From assembly GCA_000492175.2 (NCBI GenBank), contig CP097573.1, forward strand, positions 1,240,001-1,304,000: a stretch of 64,000 nucleotides of DNA, written 5' to 3'. The first letter of the stretch is position 1; the number at the start of each line of letters is the position of its first letter. The notes under the pieces were generated by a model. The model saw nothing but the letters and a program-made list of their open reading frames with translations. It was not told the origin of the DNA and did not search any database. Made by a program: the position numbers and the translations under genes. This DNA comes from Firmicutes bacterium ASF500 (GTDB lineage Bacteria; Bacillota; Clostridia; Oscillospirales; Oscillospiraceae). Below are positions 1 to 8,460 of this stretch, piece by piece.

Positions 1-1700
1 TCGATTTCCAGAACGCTGTTGTCAGTGGGATCCACCAGACGGACATTGTAGACCATGAATTTGATGGCGCTGAGCAGATCATAGGCCTGCCTGCCGGTCA
101 TCTCACTGCGCACTGCCGGGAGCTGTCCCCGCTCGCCGGCGTCGGGGGCTGCGGGGAGCTCGCCATCTAAGGGAATCAGCCGGCCCATAACTTCCGTGTA
201 ATGCCCGGCATGGGGGGAATCCCAGACGGTTTGCAGCTCGCACAGATATGGCCGGGGCTCCTCTCCGGGCAGGTTCAGCAAGATATTCTCCCGAATCAGA
301 GGGTGTGCGTTGGTCGCCGTGGACAGCTTGCGTCTCAGCCGATCCGCGGCGGGACGGTCATACTTTTCATAGGGAGCCGACTCCAGATCCATCTCCACAA
401 TGGGTTCCTCTACCTCGAAAAGCTCCATTCCGGCTTTGTTGTAATGCAGGACTGCCGGCGATACCGTGTAGTAAAACCCGGGGTACGCACCATTGAAAAA
501 GAATTTAAAACGCAGACGCTCGCGGTTCAGCTCCTGGGTGATACTCTCGGTGGCGGTCACGCCATGGTCGTGCAGGTGGGCCACGGCCTCTTCAATCATC
601 TCCTGGGCAGAGTCTTCGCCATTTTCGGACTGCTCAGAGCCGGAAACGGTCAGCGCGTCTTTCAGATTGTCAAAGATGTTGGACAAACACGTCATCAGCA
701 GAGGGTTGAATGTTCCGCATTGTCCGTCCAGAATCATATGGAATGCCTGCTCGGGGGAATGGGACGGCTTATAGCACCGCTCGCTGACCAGGGCGTCGTA
801 CACATCCGCCACGGACACAATTTGGGCTGTGATCGGGATGTCCTCCCCCTTTAACCCGTCCGGATAGCCCTTGCCGTCATACCGCTCATGGTGCCAGCGG
901 CAGATGTCGTAGGTCAGCTGAATGAGAGGGCTCACCTTTTGTCCCCGGCGCAGGGCGTCCACCATATTGGCCCCCGCCATAGCGTGGCCCTTCATGACCT
1001 GGAACTCTTCCTCGGTAAACTTGCCCGGCTTATTCAAAATTTCCTCCGGTACGGTCATCTTGCCGATGTCATGGAGAGAGGAGGCGGTACAGATCAGACG
1101 TTTCTCCTCACTTGAGAAGGAGTACTGATCCGATACCCTCGTCAGCTCCTCCAGCAGCATTTCTGTGATGGTTCGGATATTCCGGACGTGGTTTCCGCTC
1201 TCGCCGTTGCGGGTCTCCACGATATGGGAAAGGATGGAGACCATGGCCGAATTGGTCTCGTTTTTCTGAATCACCTCGTTCACCAGGGCATTGGACAGCT
1301 CCTGCTGCCTGCCAGAAAGGTCAATGATATCGTCGATACGGTGACAGATCACCCGCTCGTTGAACGGACGCTGGATCAGCTCGCTGGCGCCCAGGTTGTA
1401 GGCGGTTTCAATGTTTTCAGAGGTATAGTCTGAGGAAACCATGATGACCGGCAGAAAGTCCAGCCAGCCCCGCTCCTTCATGGCCCTGAGAAGGGCAAAG
1501 CCGTCCATATTGGGCATCACAAGGTCCGTGAGAACCAGCGAAAATTCCTCCGCATGGTCATCCAGGAGCAGCAGTGCCTCTTTGCCGTCACCGGCCTCTT
1601 CCAAAAAGTAGTCCTTTTCCAGCATACTCGTCATGACCGCGCGGTTGAATCTCGAGTCATCCACCACTAGGATCTTATATTTCTTCTTTGCTTCAAGCAT
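1..1700 (-). CDS. Response regulator with HD-GYP c-di-GMP phosphodiesterase domain (partial, runs off left edge)
   Basis: Read by hand from the ATG at 1700-1698, which follows GGAGGAATTATTT; the frame stays open to base 1, so the C-terminus is missing. Residues 8-125 are a receiver domain (KILVVDDS, phospho-acceptor in LTDLVMPNMDG). About residue 205-215 shows HDIGK, and about 265-278 shows HHERYDGKGYPDGL, the HD-GYP signature of enzymes that hydrolyse cyclic di-GMP. The following ~200 residues look PAS-like, which is inference. The receiver lysine normally found in KPF is arginine here (IQRPFNE), which may alter phosphorylation-driven switching. It lies downstream of and in the same direction as a GGDEF cyclase gene, so synthesis and breakdown of the same messenger are encoded side by side. 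A degenerate CIRCE-like repeat lies about 100 bp upstream. Confidence 0.9.
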   Translation of the reverse strand, partial: MLEAKKKYKILVVDDSRFNRAVMTSMLEKDYFLEEAGDGKEALLLLDDHAEEFSLVLTDLVMPNMDGFALLRAMKERGWLDFLPVIMVSSDYTSENIETAYNLGASELIQRPFNERVICHRIDDIIDLSGRQQELSNALVNEVIQKNETNSAMVSILSHIVETRNGESGNHVRNIRTITEMLLEELTRVSDQYSFSSEEKRLICTASSLHDIGKMTVPEEILNKPGKFTEEEFQVMKGHAMAGANMVDALRRGQKVSPLIQLTYDICRWHHERYDGKGYPDGLKGEDIPITAQIVSVADVYDALVSERCYKPSHSPEQAFHMILDGQCGTFNPLLMTCLSNIFDNLKDALTVSGSEQSENGEDSAQEMIEEAVAHLHDHGVTATESITQELNRERLRFKFFFNGAYPGFYYTVSPAVLHYNKAGMELFEVEEPIVEMDLESAPYEKYDRPAADRLRRKLSTATNAHPLIRENILLNLPGEEPRPYLCELQTVWDSPHAGHYTEVMGRLIPLDGELPAAPDAGERGQLPAVRSEMTGRQAYDLLSAIKFMVYNVRLVDPTDNSVLEI

Positions 1701-1798
1701 AAATAATTCCTCCAGAGTTTTGGCTATGGCAAAGATATGCCCCGGCGCATATCAAATGATGTATATTTTGTGAACAAAAATCGCATATCCTGTAAATG

Positions 1799-1825
1799 TT
1801 GGCACTCCGCCGATAAAAGTGCTAA
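1799..1825. promoter_or_regulatory. Degenerate CIRCE-like inverted repeat, second copy
   Basis: TTGGCACTC, nine bases, AAGTGCTAA: one mismatch per arm to the HrcA operator consensus TTAGCACTC-N9-GAGTGCTAA. It overlaps the stop codon of the GGDEF gene and lies about 100 bp upstream of the HD-GYP start. The ~65 bp starting at 1762 aligns without gaps to the hsp20 upstream region starting at 3360, so this looks like a duplicated or left-behind heat-shock promoter. No -35/-10 pair is preserved here. Confidence 0.5.
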
Positions 1826-3225
1826 TTTTTGGCGCCTGGCAGGGGCATATCCGGGGTGTAAAAGCGGCAGCCGCAGCGGCCGTTTTCTTTTACCTGGTAC
1901 AAGGCCGTGTCAGCGTCATGGTACATCTCATCGGTATAGCCTTTTGGGGAAAAGACCCCGCCTACGCTGAGAGAGACTTGGGGCAGGCCGTCCGTGGGGT
2001 TACGGAGGGCGTCGTTGATGGTCTTGATCTTCTCCTCAATCTGAGCCTGCTGTCCCCTGTCAACGCCGGTCAGGATCACGGAGAACTCATCGCCTCCCAC
2101 CCGGGCGGGAAAATCAGTAGAGCGGAAGCTCTCTCCCAGCAGCCTGGCCACTTTTTTCAGTACCTTGTCCCCAACCTCGTGGCCATAGCCATCGTTTACC
2201 AGCTTGAATTGATCCACGTCAATCAGCAATAGCGCAATGGGCTGTGCCTTGACCCGCAGCACCTCCTTTACATGGTCAAAGGCGCCCCGGTTCATCAGGC
2301 CGGTCAGAGGGTCGTGTTCAGCCTGGTGGCGCAGCAGAATCTCGTTGGCGGCGTTGACCTCATAAATATCATTATAAGTAAGCGCCAGGTATTTGAACTC
2401 ATAAGCGCCGGTGATCTCAATCAGTTTTCCCTTGCGGATACAGTTGACATAGACCTTCAGGGGCTTAACGATCAGGAAAATGATCATGAGGAAGATCAGT
2501 ACGTTTTGAACAAACAGCAGACTGAAGAGACCGCGTTCCAGCCACATGGTATGATGCAGATCCTCCACGCTGGCCTCTTGGCGCATTTGGGTAGACTGAA
2601 GGACATCGCTTAAAAAATAATTGATATTGCTGGTGATAAGCTGCTTTTGTGCCTGGTATTCCGTGCCAAACACCATCTTGCGGGCAGTGTCCAGCTTCTG
2701 CTCCGGGGAGAGGTTCTGGTGGGCTTCGGAGAGTGCAGCGGAGCGGACCTCCTCAGGCAGGGCGGAGAGGTCCAGACCGCCCGCCTCAGCGGCCAGACGC
2801 ATGGCGTATGTCTCCCGCTCCATCAGCTGGTTGGAAAGATCCATCGCCGTTTGCAAAAAGCCCTCGGCCTGCGGGCTGGCCCGGCCGCCCAGCTGCTCCA
2901 GAGCCTGATCCCGGCGGCGGGTCTCATTCACCTCGGTAAAGTAGTTCCCGGCGTATTCCGGGTTCAGGTCTACCACAAATAAATGCACCTGCTCGGTCAG
3001 ATAATCGGAACCGTCCGAAACCAGGGCGGCGTTCTCCTGGCAGTCAATATACAGATTGGTGGCGGCTACCATGGTTTCGTAGTTTCGCGACGCCTGAAAC
3101 GTAACAATCAGCAGGGAGATATACAGCGCACAGGAGATTAAAATCATGATAACATTCAGCGTGCGTACTTTGAAACCCTTCACGCGGCTTGGATAGCCGG
3201 TCTTCTTTTGTTCACAAGCATCCAT
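1822..3225 (-). CDS. Membrane-bound diguanylate cyclase (GGDEF)
   Basis: Predicted 467-residue cyclase making cyclic di-GMP from two GTP. An N-terminal transmembrane segment (about residues 24-45), an extracytoplasmic helical region of roughly 180 residues, and a second membrane segment (FVQNVLIFLMIIFLIV) precede a GGDEF domain that starts at HDPLTGLMNR. The active-site loop VGGDEF ends near residue 381, and an RxxD motif (RSTD) five residues before it is the usual product-inhibition I-site. Two in-frame ATGs exist. The one at 3234 touches the GGAGAGG ribosome binding site, whereas the one at 3225 has a 9-base spacing and is preferred. Its stop overlaps the degenerate CIRCE copy. Together with the HD-GYP gene it forms a c-di-GMP turnover pair; the signal sensed is unknown. 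Confidence 0.93.
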   Translation of the reverse strand: MDACEQKKTGYPSRVKGFKVRTLNVIMILISCALYISLLIVTFQASRNYETMVAATNLYIDCQENAALVSDGSDYLTEQVHLFVVDLNPEYAGNYFTEVNETRRRDQALEQLGGRASPQAEGFLQTAMDLSNQLMERETYAMRLAAEAGGLDLSALPEEVRSAALSEAHQNLSPEQKLDTARKMVFGTEYQAQKQLITSNINYFLSDVLQSTQMRQEASVEDLHHTMWLERGLFSLLFVQNVLIFLMIIFLIVKPLKVYVNCIRKGKLIEITGAYEFKYLALTYNDIYEVNAANEILLRHQAEHDPLTGLMNRGAFDHVKEVLRVKAQPIALLLIDVDQFKLVNDGYGHEVGDKVLKKVARLLGESFRSTDFPARVGGDEFSVILTGVDRGQQAQIEEKIKTINDALRNPTDGLPQVSLSVGGVFSPKGYTDEMYHDADTALYQVKENGRCGCRFYTPDMPLPGAKN

Positions 3226-3396
3226 AGTCAACATCCTCTCCGGCAGGCAAATCTATTTTGGGAAAGCCATATGATACCATATCAAAATGTAAGTTGTCAA
3301 TCTATTCCTAATATCCCTTACGGCTTTTTCGCGGATTCTGAGTGTAAAATCTATTATTATATATTTTATGAACAAAATTAGTTGCTTTTGTAAATA

Positions 3397-3423
3397 TTAG
3401 CACTCTTGTATTGACAGTGCTAA
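3397..3423 (+). promoter_or_regulatory. CIRCE operator (HrcA-binding inverted repeat) upstream of hsp20
   Basis: TTAGCACTC, nine bases, CAGTGCTAA, one base off the HrcA operator consensus. It overlaps the -35 hexamer of the hsp20 promoter, the expected arrangement for repression released on heat shock. Confidence 0.85.
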
Positions 3424-3439
3424 TTCACCGTGCTATAAC
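3411..3439 (+). promoter_or_regulatory. Sigma-A type promoter of hsp20
   Basis: TTGACA (3411-3416), 17 bases, TATAAC (3434-3439). The -35 lies inside the right half of the CIRCE element. hsp20 starts about 75 bp downstream. Confidence 0.8.
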
Positions 3440-3512
3440 GAGCTTGTTCCAGGGGAGAAGGCCAAAAAGGGCCCCTCAACGGAACATTTCAGAAAAAATG
3501 GAGGAATGACTT

Positions 3513-3959
3513 ATGATGCGCAGTATTTTTGGTGAGAACCTGTTTGACGATTTCTTTGGCAACGACCTTGACCTGTTCCCGGCCCTGCCCGGCAGCAAAG
3601 CGCTGTATGGCAAGCACGCCAAGAACCTGATGAAGACCGACGTGCGGGAGACCGAAAACAGCTATGAGCTGGATATCGACCTGCCCGGTTTCAAGAAGGA
3701 CGAGGTCACCTTGGAGCTGAAGGACGGCTATCTGTCCATCAGTGCCGCAAAGGGCCTGGATAAGGACGAGCAGGACAAACAGGGCAGGTATATCCGTCAG
3801 GAGCGCTATGCCGGCACCTGCAGCCGCAGCTTCTATGTGGGTGAGGACGTGGAGCCTGCGGACGTGTCCGCCCGGTTTGAGGACGGCATCCTGAAGGTGT
3901 CTCTCCCCAAGAGAGAGCAGGAGCGTCTGCCCCAGTCCAATCGGATTGCCATTGAATAA
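3513..3959 (+). CDS. hsp20: Small heat shock protein, Hsp20/alpha-crystallin family
   Basis: 148 residues, normal length for the family. An acidic, phenylalanine-rich N-terminus (FGENLFDDFFGNDLDLF) precedes an alpha-crystallin domain (about residues 40-138, with YELDIDLPGFKKDEVTLEL and GILKVSLPK) and a C-terminal I-x-I motif (RIAIE) used for oligomer assembly. These are ATP-independent holdases that bind unfolding proteins in the cytoplasm. The start follows GGAGG; a second ATG at 3516 is equally possible. It is transcribed alone, from the CIRCE-controlled promoter to the hairpin after the stop. The paired operator and promoter make heat control via HrcA likely. Confidence 0.95.
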   Translation: MMRSIFGENLFDDFFGNDLDLFPALPGSKALYGKHAKNLMKTDVRETENSYELDIDLPGFKKDEVTLELKDGYLSISAAKGLDKDEQDKQGRYIRQERYAGTCSRSFYVGEDVEPADVSARFEDGILKVSLPKREQERLPQSNRIAIE

Positions 3960-3995
3960 CGGATCTCATCTGTCAAGCAGCAAGATTGCAAAAAG

Positions 3996-4030
3996 CGGAG
4001 CGGTCAGCCTGAACCGGGCTGACCGCTCCG
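3996..4030 (+). terminator. Hairpin after hsp20
   Basis: A perfect 14-bp stem (CGGAGCGGTCAGCC and its complement) with a 7-nt loop. There is no strong T-run after it, so it may end transcription inefficiently or act on RNA stability. Confidence 0.6.
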
Positions 4031-4167
4031 ACTCTGAAAAAGCGAAAAACTTTCTTGCGTCCGCAAGGCTGGAGAATCCATGTGCGCTCCGAGCTCTAAT
4101 CAGGGTTTAATATGGCTAATGCAGGATGTCCTTTTCTGGAATATCTTTTGGAAAGAGGGATACGAAT

Positions 4168-4846
4168 ATGCGTATATTTTGCTGGCGGAGGATGAGTGCG
4201 ACCTGAATCAGATCATCCGGCAAAAGCTGACATCGGACGGGTATGTGGTCGATTGCTGCTTTGACGGTGAGGAGGCCATGGATTATATGGCCTGCGCCGA
4301 CTATGACGCCATTATTCCGGACATTATGATGCCCCAAAAGGACGGCCTGGAGGTTCTGTGCGCTCCCTGCGGCAGTCCGGGAAAGGGACTCCAGTCCTGT
4401 TCTTGACTGCGAGAGACGCCATTTCGGATCGGGTAAAGGGGCTGGACAGCGGCGCAAACGACTATCTAGTAAAGCCCTTTTCCTTTGAGGAATTGACCGC
4501 CCGCCTGCGGGCCATGACGCGGGGCCGCTTTGGCATGGTCAGCAATGTCATTACGGTAGCGGATTTGTCGCTGGACACCGCCGCCCACACGGTTAAACAG
4601 GGGGATCGGGAGATTACTCTTTCGGCAAAGGAATACGCCCTGCTGGAATACCTGATGAGAAATGCCGGGACCGTCTTGTCTCGGGAAAGGATCGAGGATC
4701 ATATCTGGAACGCCGATTACGAGGGCGGCACGAATGTGGTGGACGTCTATATCAGCTACCTGCGGAAAAAAATCGACGGCGGCCATGAGAACAAGCTGAT
4801 CCATACGGTACGCGGCAGCGGGTATGTTCTGCGGGAGGGCACATGA
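4168..4846 (+). pseudogene. OmpR-family response regulator broken by two frameshifts
   Basis: The family start would be ATGCGTATATT at 4168, behind GAAAGAGGG, but a base is missing within the first five codons so the ATG frame is lost. The receiver continues in another frame (LLAEDECDLNQIIRQ, IIPDIMMPQKDGLEVL) to about 4356, where a second shift (two extra bases or one missing) moves the remainder (RSLRQSGKGTPVLFLTARD, LVKPF, winged helix ending GSGYVLREGT) into a third frame. Reinitiation at GTG 4358 could yield the DNA-binding half without the phospho-acceptor Asp. The stop overlaps the ATG of an intact kinase gene. Either this is a decayed regulator or the two positions are sequencing errors; the independent hits favour decay. 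Confidence 0.8.
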
Positions 4847-6255
4847 AGCATTTGTCGATCCGATTGAAGATCACCCTCTGGTTTGCCGCGATCCTCACGT
4901 TCATGGTCGTCCTGACCTTTGCCGTGATCTTTTCCGTGGGCGGCTCAGTCATGCAAAAGGTGATCCAGGACAATTTAATCAACATCATCGAAAATAACGT
5001 GGATGAAGTTGAGTTTTTCCCCAGTATGAACAAGGTCGAAAACGATAATGACGCGGACCACTATATTGAATATCATGGCGGCTATTTAGAGGTAGACGAT
5101 GACTATCTCGATCTGGTAAACGGCGTTTCCACGTCCTTATACCTTGAAAATGGCATGCTGCTTTACGGACACAATCCGATTGCGAAAGATACTGCCGGGC
5201 ACGCCTTCTCTGATGGGCAGATGCAAATGGTGCCGGTGAACGGCGTTACCTACTATCTCTACGACAAGATGCTGACGCAGGAGGGCCTGGACGGCTTGTG
5301 GCTGCGGGGTGTGGTGTCGGAGGAACAGGGGACGGCTCAGCTTTCCAGCATTGTCCGGTTGTCCCTGTATGGGCTGCCCCTTCTGCTGACCTTTGCTGTT
5401 TTGGGCGGGTATTTGATTGCCGGGCGAACACTGAAGCCAATCCGCGATATAGAGGAGGCCGCCGTCCATATTGGCCGGGGGCAGGACCTGAAGAAGCGGA
5501 TCGAGCTGTCTCCCGGTACAGACGAGCTCCATCAGCTTGCCAACACATTTAATGAGATGTTTACACGGCTCGATGCGTCTTTTGAGAGTGAGCGGCAATT
5601 CACCTCGGATGTATCCCATGAATTAAGAACGCCGGTGTCAGTCATTCTGGCGCAATGCGAGTATTCGCTGGAACAAGTCAGAACACCGAAGGAATATGAG
5701 GCCGCTTTACAACTCATCCAACGGCAAAGCGGCAAGATGAGTCGGTTAATTGAGGATATGCTGCACTTTGTTCGTCTTGAACAAAAATCCGACCATTTCC
5801 ATATGGAGGAACTTGATTTTTCCGCGCTGGTATCCTCCGTCTGCAATGACATGGCGCTTTTAAAGGAGCATGGCATCCAGCTCACCTCTGAGATTGAGGA
5901 GCGGACCAAGGTCGTTGGTAGCCGCGAGCAGCTCTCCCGCCTGCTGTCCAACCTGGTCAGCAACGCCTACCGCTACGGGAGAGAAAACGGTACGATTCGT
6001 GTGACGCTGAAAAGCGAGGGCAGCAACGCCGTCCTCTCCGTGTCCGATAACGGTATCGGCATCGCACCGGAGCAGCAGGAGAAAATCTTTCACCGTTTCT
6101 ATCAGGTGGACGCTTCCAGGACGGGAACGGGAACGGGGCTGGGCCTGTCCATGGTACAGGAGATCGCGCGACTCCACGGCGGGGCAGTCTCCGTGGAGAG
6201 TACGCTTGGCAGGGGTAGCTGTTTTACCTTTAAGATGAAAAAAACAAAAAATTGA
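4843..6255 (+). CDS. Sensor histidine kinase (HAMP, HisKA, HATPase)
   Basis: 470 residues, complete. One membrane segment lies at about residues 9-32, followed by an extracytoplasmic sensor rich in Asp/Glu/Tyr (about 33-170), a second membrane segment (LPLLLTFAVLGGYLIAG), a HAMP linker, and a dimerisation box with the phospho-accepting His259 (VSHELRTP). The ATP-binding domain shows NLVSNAYRYG, DNGIGIAP and GTGTGLGLS. The ATG overlaps the regulator stop, so the two were co-translated. Because the regulator is frameshifted, this kinase may now be an orphan or phosphorylate another partner. The PepSY gene about 100 bp downstream is a plausible former target, since such proteins often accompany kinase-regulator pairs. 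Confidence 0.95.
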   Translation: MKHLSIRLKITLWFAAILTFMVVLTFAVIFSVGGSVMQKVIQDNLINIIENNVDEVEFFPSMNKVENDNDADHYIEYHGGYLEVDDDYLDLVNGVSTSLYLENGMLLYGHNPIAKDTAGHAFSDGQMQMVPVNGVTYYLYDKMLTQEGLDGLWLRGVVSEEQGTAQLSSIVRLSLYGLPLLLTFAVLGGYLIAGRTLKPIRDIEEAAVHIGRGQDLKKRIELSPGTDELHQLANTFNEMFTRLDASFESERQFTSDVSHELRTPVSVILAQCEYSLEQVRTPKEYEAALQLIQRQSGKMSRLIEDMLHFVRLEQKSDHFHMEELDFSALVSSVCNDMALLKEHGIQLTSEIEERTKVVGSREQLSRLLSNLVSNAYRYGRENGTIRVTLKSEGSNAVLSVSDNGIGIAPEQQEKIFHRFYQVDASRTGTGTGLGLSMVQEIARLHGGAVSVESTLGRGSCFTFKMKKTKN

Positions 6256-6352
6256 GTTCGCTAATGTTGTTTTAATTTTAGTGCGGTATACTTAATACAA
6301 GCCGAGAGGCAAAAGTAAACCCATATCACGCAGCACAGAGGAGGCATATACC

Positions 6353-7252
6353 ATGAGTAAAATGAAGAGTTTATTTGAAATGTCGAAAAAAACAGTCATT
6401 ACCCTCGCTTGCCTTGCCGCCGCGGTTGCGGTCATCGGAACAGGAACTGCCTATGCGGTCAGAGCCGCCGCAGAGCGTAATTCGATTGGGAAAGCAACTG
6501 CGGAGCGGTTCGCTCTGGCCGATGCCGGAGTTGATATGTCGTCGGCGCTCGTTTCCAAAGCAGAGTTTGGGCGGGAAAATGGGCAATATGTGTACGAGGT
6601 GGAATTTGTCGCAAACGGCGTTGAATATGATTATACGATCAATGCCGCAGACGGAGCGGTTATCGCAAGGGATGCCGATGGGCAGATGCCAGGTGCGGTA
6701 CAGTCGAATGCTCCTGCCGTCACTCCTCCCGCGGCCACTTCTTCCGTAACCACCATCTCCGCTGAGCGCGCCAAAGAGATTGCCTTACAGCACGCATCAC
6801 TGTCCGCCGCCGACGTGAACTTTGTCCATTCGGAGTTGGATTATGACGATGGCGTACAGGTCTATGATGTGGAGTTCTACAAGGGCAATGCAGAATACGA
6901 CTATGAGATCGACGCCGCCACCGGCATCGTACTCAGCTATGATTACGATGCCGAGGACCATCAGCCTACGGCACAGCCAAATGATTCCGCAACCACTCCT
7001 CCCGCAGACGCTCAAGCGCCGGTCGACTCAAACAACGCCGCATATATTGGGGTTGACCGTGCAAAAAATATCGCCGTGTCTCACGCGGGAGTTGCGCTTG
7101 CTGACGCAGCCTTTCAGAAAGCAAAACTTGAAAACGACGATGGTCGGGCGGAATACGAAATAGAGTTTTTCAAGGATGGCATTGAATATGACTACACGAT
7201 TGACGCTGTAAGCGGAACGGTATTGGAGTACGATGCAGAGCGTGATGATTGA
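6353..7252 (+). CDS. Triple PepSY-domain protein, membrane-anchored or secreted
   Basis: 299 residues. The N-terminal hydrophobic segment (about residues 14-36, ending AYAVRA) is a signal or anchor. Three copies of an ~80-residue PepSY unit follow, each with the pattern Y-E-V-E-F..G-EYDY-I-A..G (about 44-105, 140-205, 228-298), separated by Pro/Thr/Ala-rich linkers. PepSY domains are thought to inhibit or sense extracellular peptidases; the actual target here is unknown. The start follows AGGAGGCATATACC. It lies just after the kinase gene, with a possible TATACT -10 at 6287. The codon after its stop continues in the same frame into a fragment of an S-layer-homology domain. Confidence 0.88.
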   Translation: MSKMKSLFEMSKKTVITLACLAAAVAVIGTGTAYAVRAAAERNSIGKATAERFALADAGVDMSSALVSKAEFGRENGQYVYEVEFVANGVEYDYTINAADGAVIARDADGQMPGAVQSNAPAVTPPAATSSVTTISAERAKEIALQHASLSAADVNFVHSELDYDDGVQVYDVEFYKGNAEYDYEIDAATGIVLSYDYDAEDHQPTAQPNDSATTPPADAQAPVDSNNAAYIGVDRAKNIAVSHAGVALADAAFQKAKLENDDGRAEYEIEFFKDGIEYDYTIDAVSGTVLEYDAERDD

Positions 7253-7357
7253 GACGATTTTGGAGACGGGCGGCTGGGCCCCAAGGGGCTGGCAACGAGG
7301 GCGCAGGTGGCGCAGATGCTGAAGAACTTCATTGAGAACCAGGAGGACAATACTTGA
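7253..7357 (+). pseudogene. C-terminal remnant of an S-layer-homology (SLH) domain
   Basis: Directly after the PepSY stop, in the same frame, 34 codons read DDFGDGRLGPKGLATRAQ followed by VAQMLKNFIEN before a stop at 7355. GDGxLxPxxxATRAxVAxML is the hallmark end of an SLH repeat, which binds surface proteins to cell-wall polymers. There is no start codon or rest of the domain, so it is the tail of a lost surface-protein gene left by recombination. Its end overlaps the TTG start of the next gene. Confidence 0.75.
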
Positions 7358-7980
7358 AAAAACTCGCAATCCTTTTCGCGTTGACCCTCTGTGTGGCGCT
7401 GGCGGGCTGCAACCAGCCCGCCCCGCCCCAGGGCGGCGAATCCACACAGATCCCCTCCGGTACCGTAAGCACTTCCCCAACGGAGGAAGCCACGGAACCG
7501 GCACCCCCGGCAGACCAATCAACGCCCACGGAGGGCGAACAGACGGTGACACTGTATATCGGCACCAAGGCCGGGGGCTTCACCGAGTACCCCATGACCT
7601 ACGAGGGGGAGCTGACCCCGGAACTGCTGATCCAGGGCATCGCTGACCTGACCGGCTGGAATTTGACCCTGGCCGAGCCTGTGACCTCCGGCAAGGGCGG
7701 CATGAGCGTATGCCTGTCCAATGAATCGGCGCTGTTCACCGGCCCGCCCGACCCGCAGAAAGACGAGTTTCATGTGTACGATGCGGAGCAGCTTGCGGAA
7801 ATGATTTTAGACAGCATCCAAAAGACTCTGCAAGAGGGCTTCACCCTGGAGGGCGGCGACCCGGACGCGCTGGACATTTGGTACTATATGGAGGGGGAGC
7901 AGCCATTGGAGCTTCCCGCCCTGGGCCTGTTCTGGCCGATTGACCAGCCCTATCAATGGGAAGGAGCGGAAAGCAAGTAA
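7354..7980 (+). CDS. Lipoprotein with GerMN-like C-terminal domain
   Basis: 208 residues from a TTG start seven bases after AGGAGG. The lipobox LAGC places the lipidated cysteine near residue 19. A Pro/Thr/Ser/Glu-rich linker (about 20-60) precedes a compact domain (TVTLYIGTKAGGFTEYP ... MILDSIQKTLQEGF) whose pattern resembles the GerMN domain of sporulation and spore-germination lipoproteins. That assignment is by eye and tentative. The protein is expected on the outer face of the cytoplasmic membrane. The start codon overlaps the SLH remnant's stop. A strong terminator follows 60 bp downstream. Confidence 0.75.
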   Translation: MKKLAILFALTLCVALAGCNQPAPPQGGESTQIPSGTVSTSPTEEATEPAPPADQSTPTEGEQTVTLYIGTKAGGFTEYPMTYEGELTPELLIQGIADLTGWNLTLAEPVTSGKGGMSVCLSNESALFTGPPDPQKDEFHVYDAEQLAEMILDSIQKTLQEGFTLEGGDPDALDIWYYMEGEQPLELPALGLFWPIDQPYQWEGAESK

Positions 7981-8043
7981 CCCCGCAAAAATCTTAATAA
8001 TATCCACATTTTTCTACTGTTTGAATCCGGTGTATCAAGCTGC

Positions 8044-8090
8044 AAGAGGCGGCAAGGGAGCAGAAATTCCTTGCCGCCTCTTCTTTTTTA
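8044..8090 (+). terminator. Rho-independent terminator after the lipoprotein gene
   Basis: A 14-bp perfect stem (AAGAGGCGGCAAGG and its complement) followed by TTCTTTTTTA. Confidence 0.9.
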
Positions 8091-8193
8091 TGCTTATTAG
8101 CGGGAGGAAACACAATAAAAAGGTCTGATTATGCGGATTAAGGCCGCAAGATGGCAGGGGGAGCGCCCTCCTCCGCTTTCCATTTCTCGAAAA

Positions 8194-8231
8194 ACGCGGG
8201 TAACCTTGCGGTTACTCGCGTCTCTTTTTTT
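8194..8231 (+). terminator. Second rho-independent terminator
   Basis: ACGCGGGTAACC, loop TTGC, GGTTACTCGCGT (one G-T pair), followed by CTCTTTTTTTAT. It lies in the gene-free stretch 7981-8460; no credible gene precedes it, so it may close a short untranslated RNA. Confidence 0.75.
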
Positions 8232-8235
8232 ATTC

Positions 8236-8291
8236 GACAGCTTTCTGCAAAATATCCTGTCAAAAAATAGGAGGTTTTGCAGAGGGCTGTC
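8236..8291. other. Long imperfect hairpin of unknown role
   Basis: Arms of 23 nt (GACAGC..CTGCAAAA..TCCT and complement) pair at 19 of 23 positions, and the mismatches read as G-U pairs in the + strand RNA. TGTCAAAAAAT occurs in the loop and again just after the right arm. This could be a structured RNA or the end of a small mobile repeat. Confidence 0.5.
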
Positions 8292-8460
8292 AAAAAATTT
8301 TATCGGTTACTGCCGCTGTCACAAGAAAGACGTCAAATGCCAAAATATTTTTTGGAAAAGGGGCGTTTCTGCTCAGTGGCAGCCCTACATAGCTAAATAT
8401 CCGTGACCGCCAATCTCAACCCAGCACACCCCCCAAAATTTGAGATTGGAGATCGTACAT

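Noticed and set aside
8131..8406. Open frame of 91 codons after the lipoprotein gene
   Set aside because: It spans a strong terminator and a long hairpin, has no good ribosome site and no protein-like pattern.
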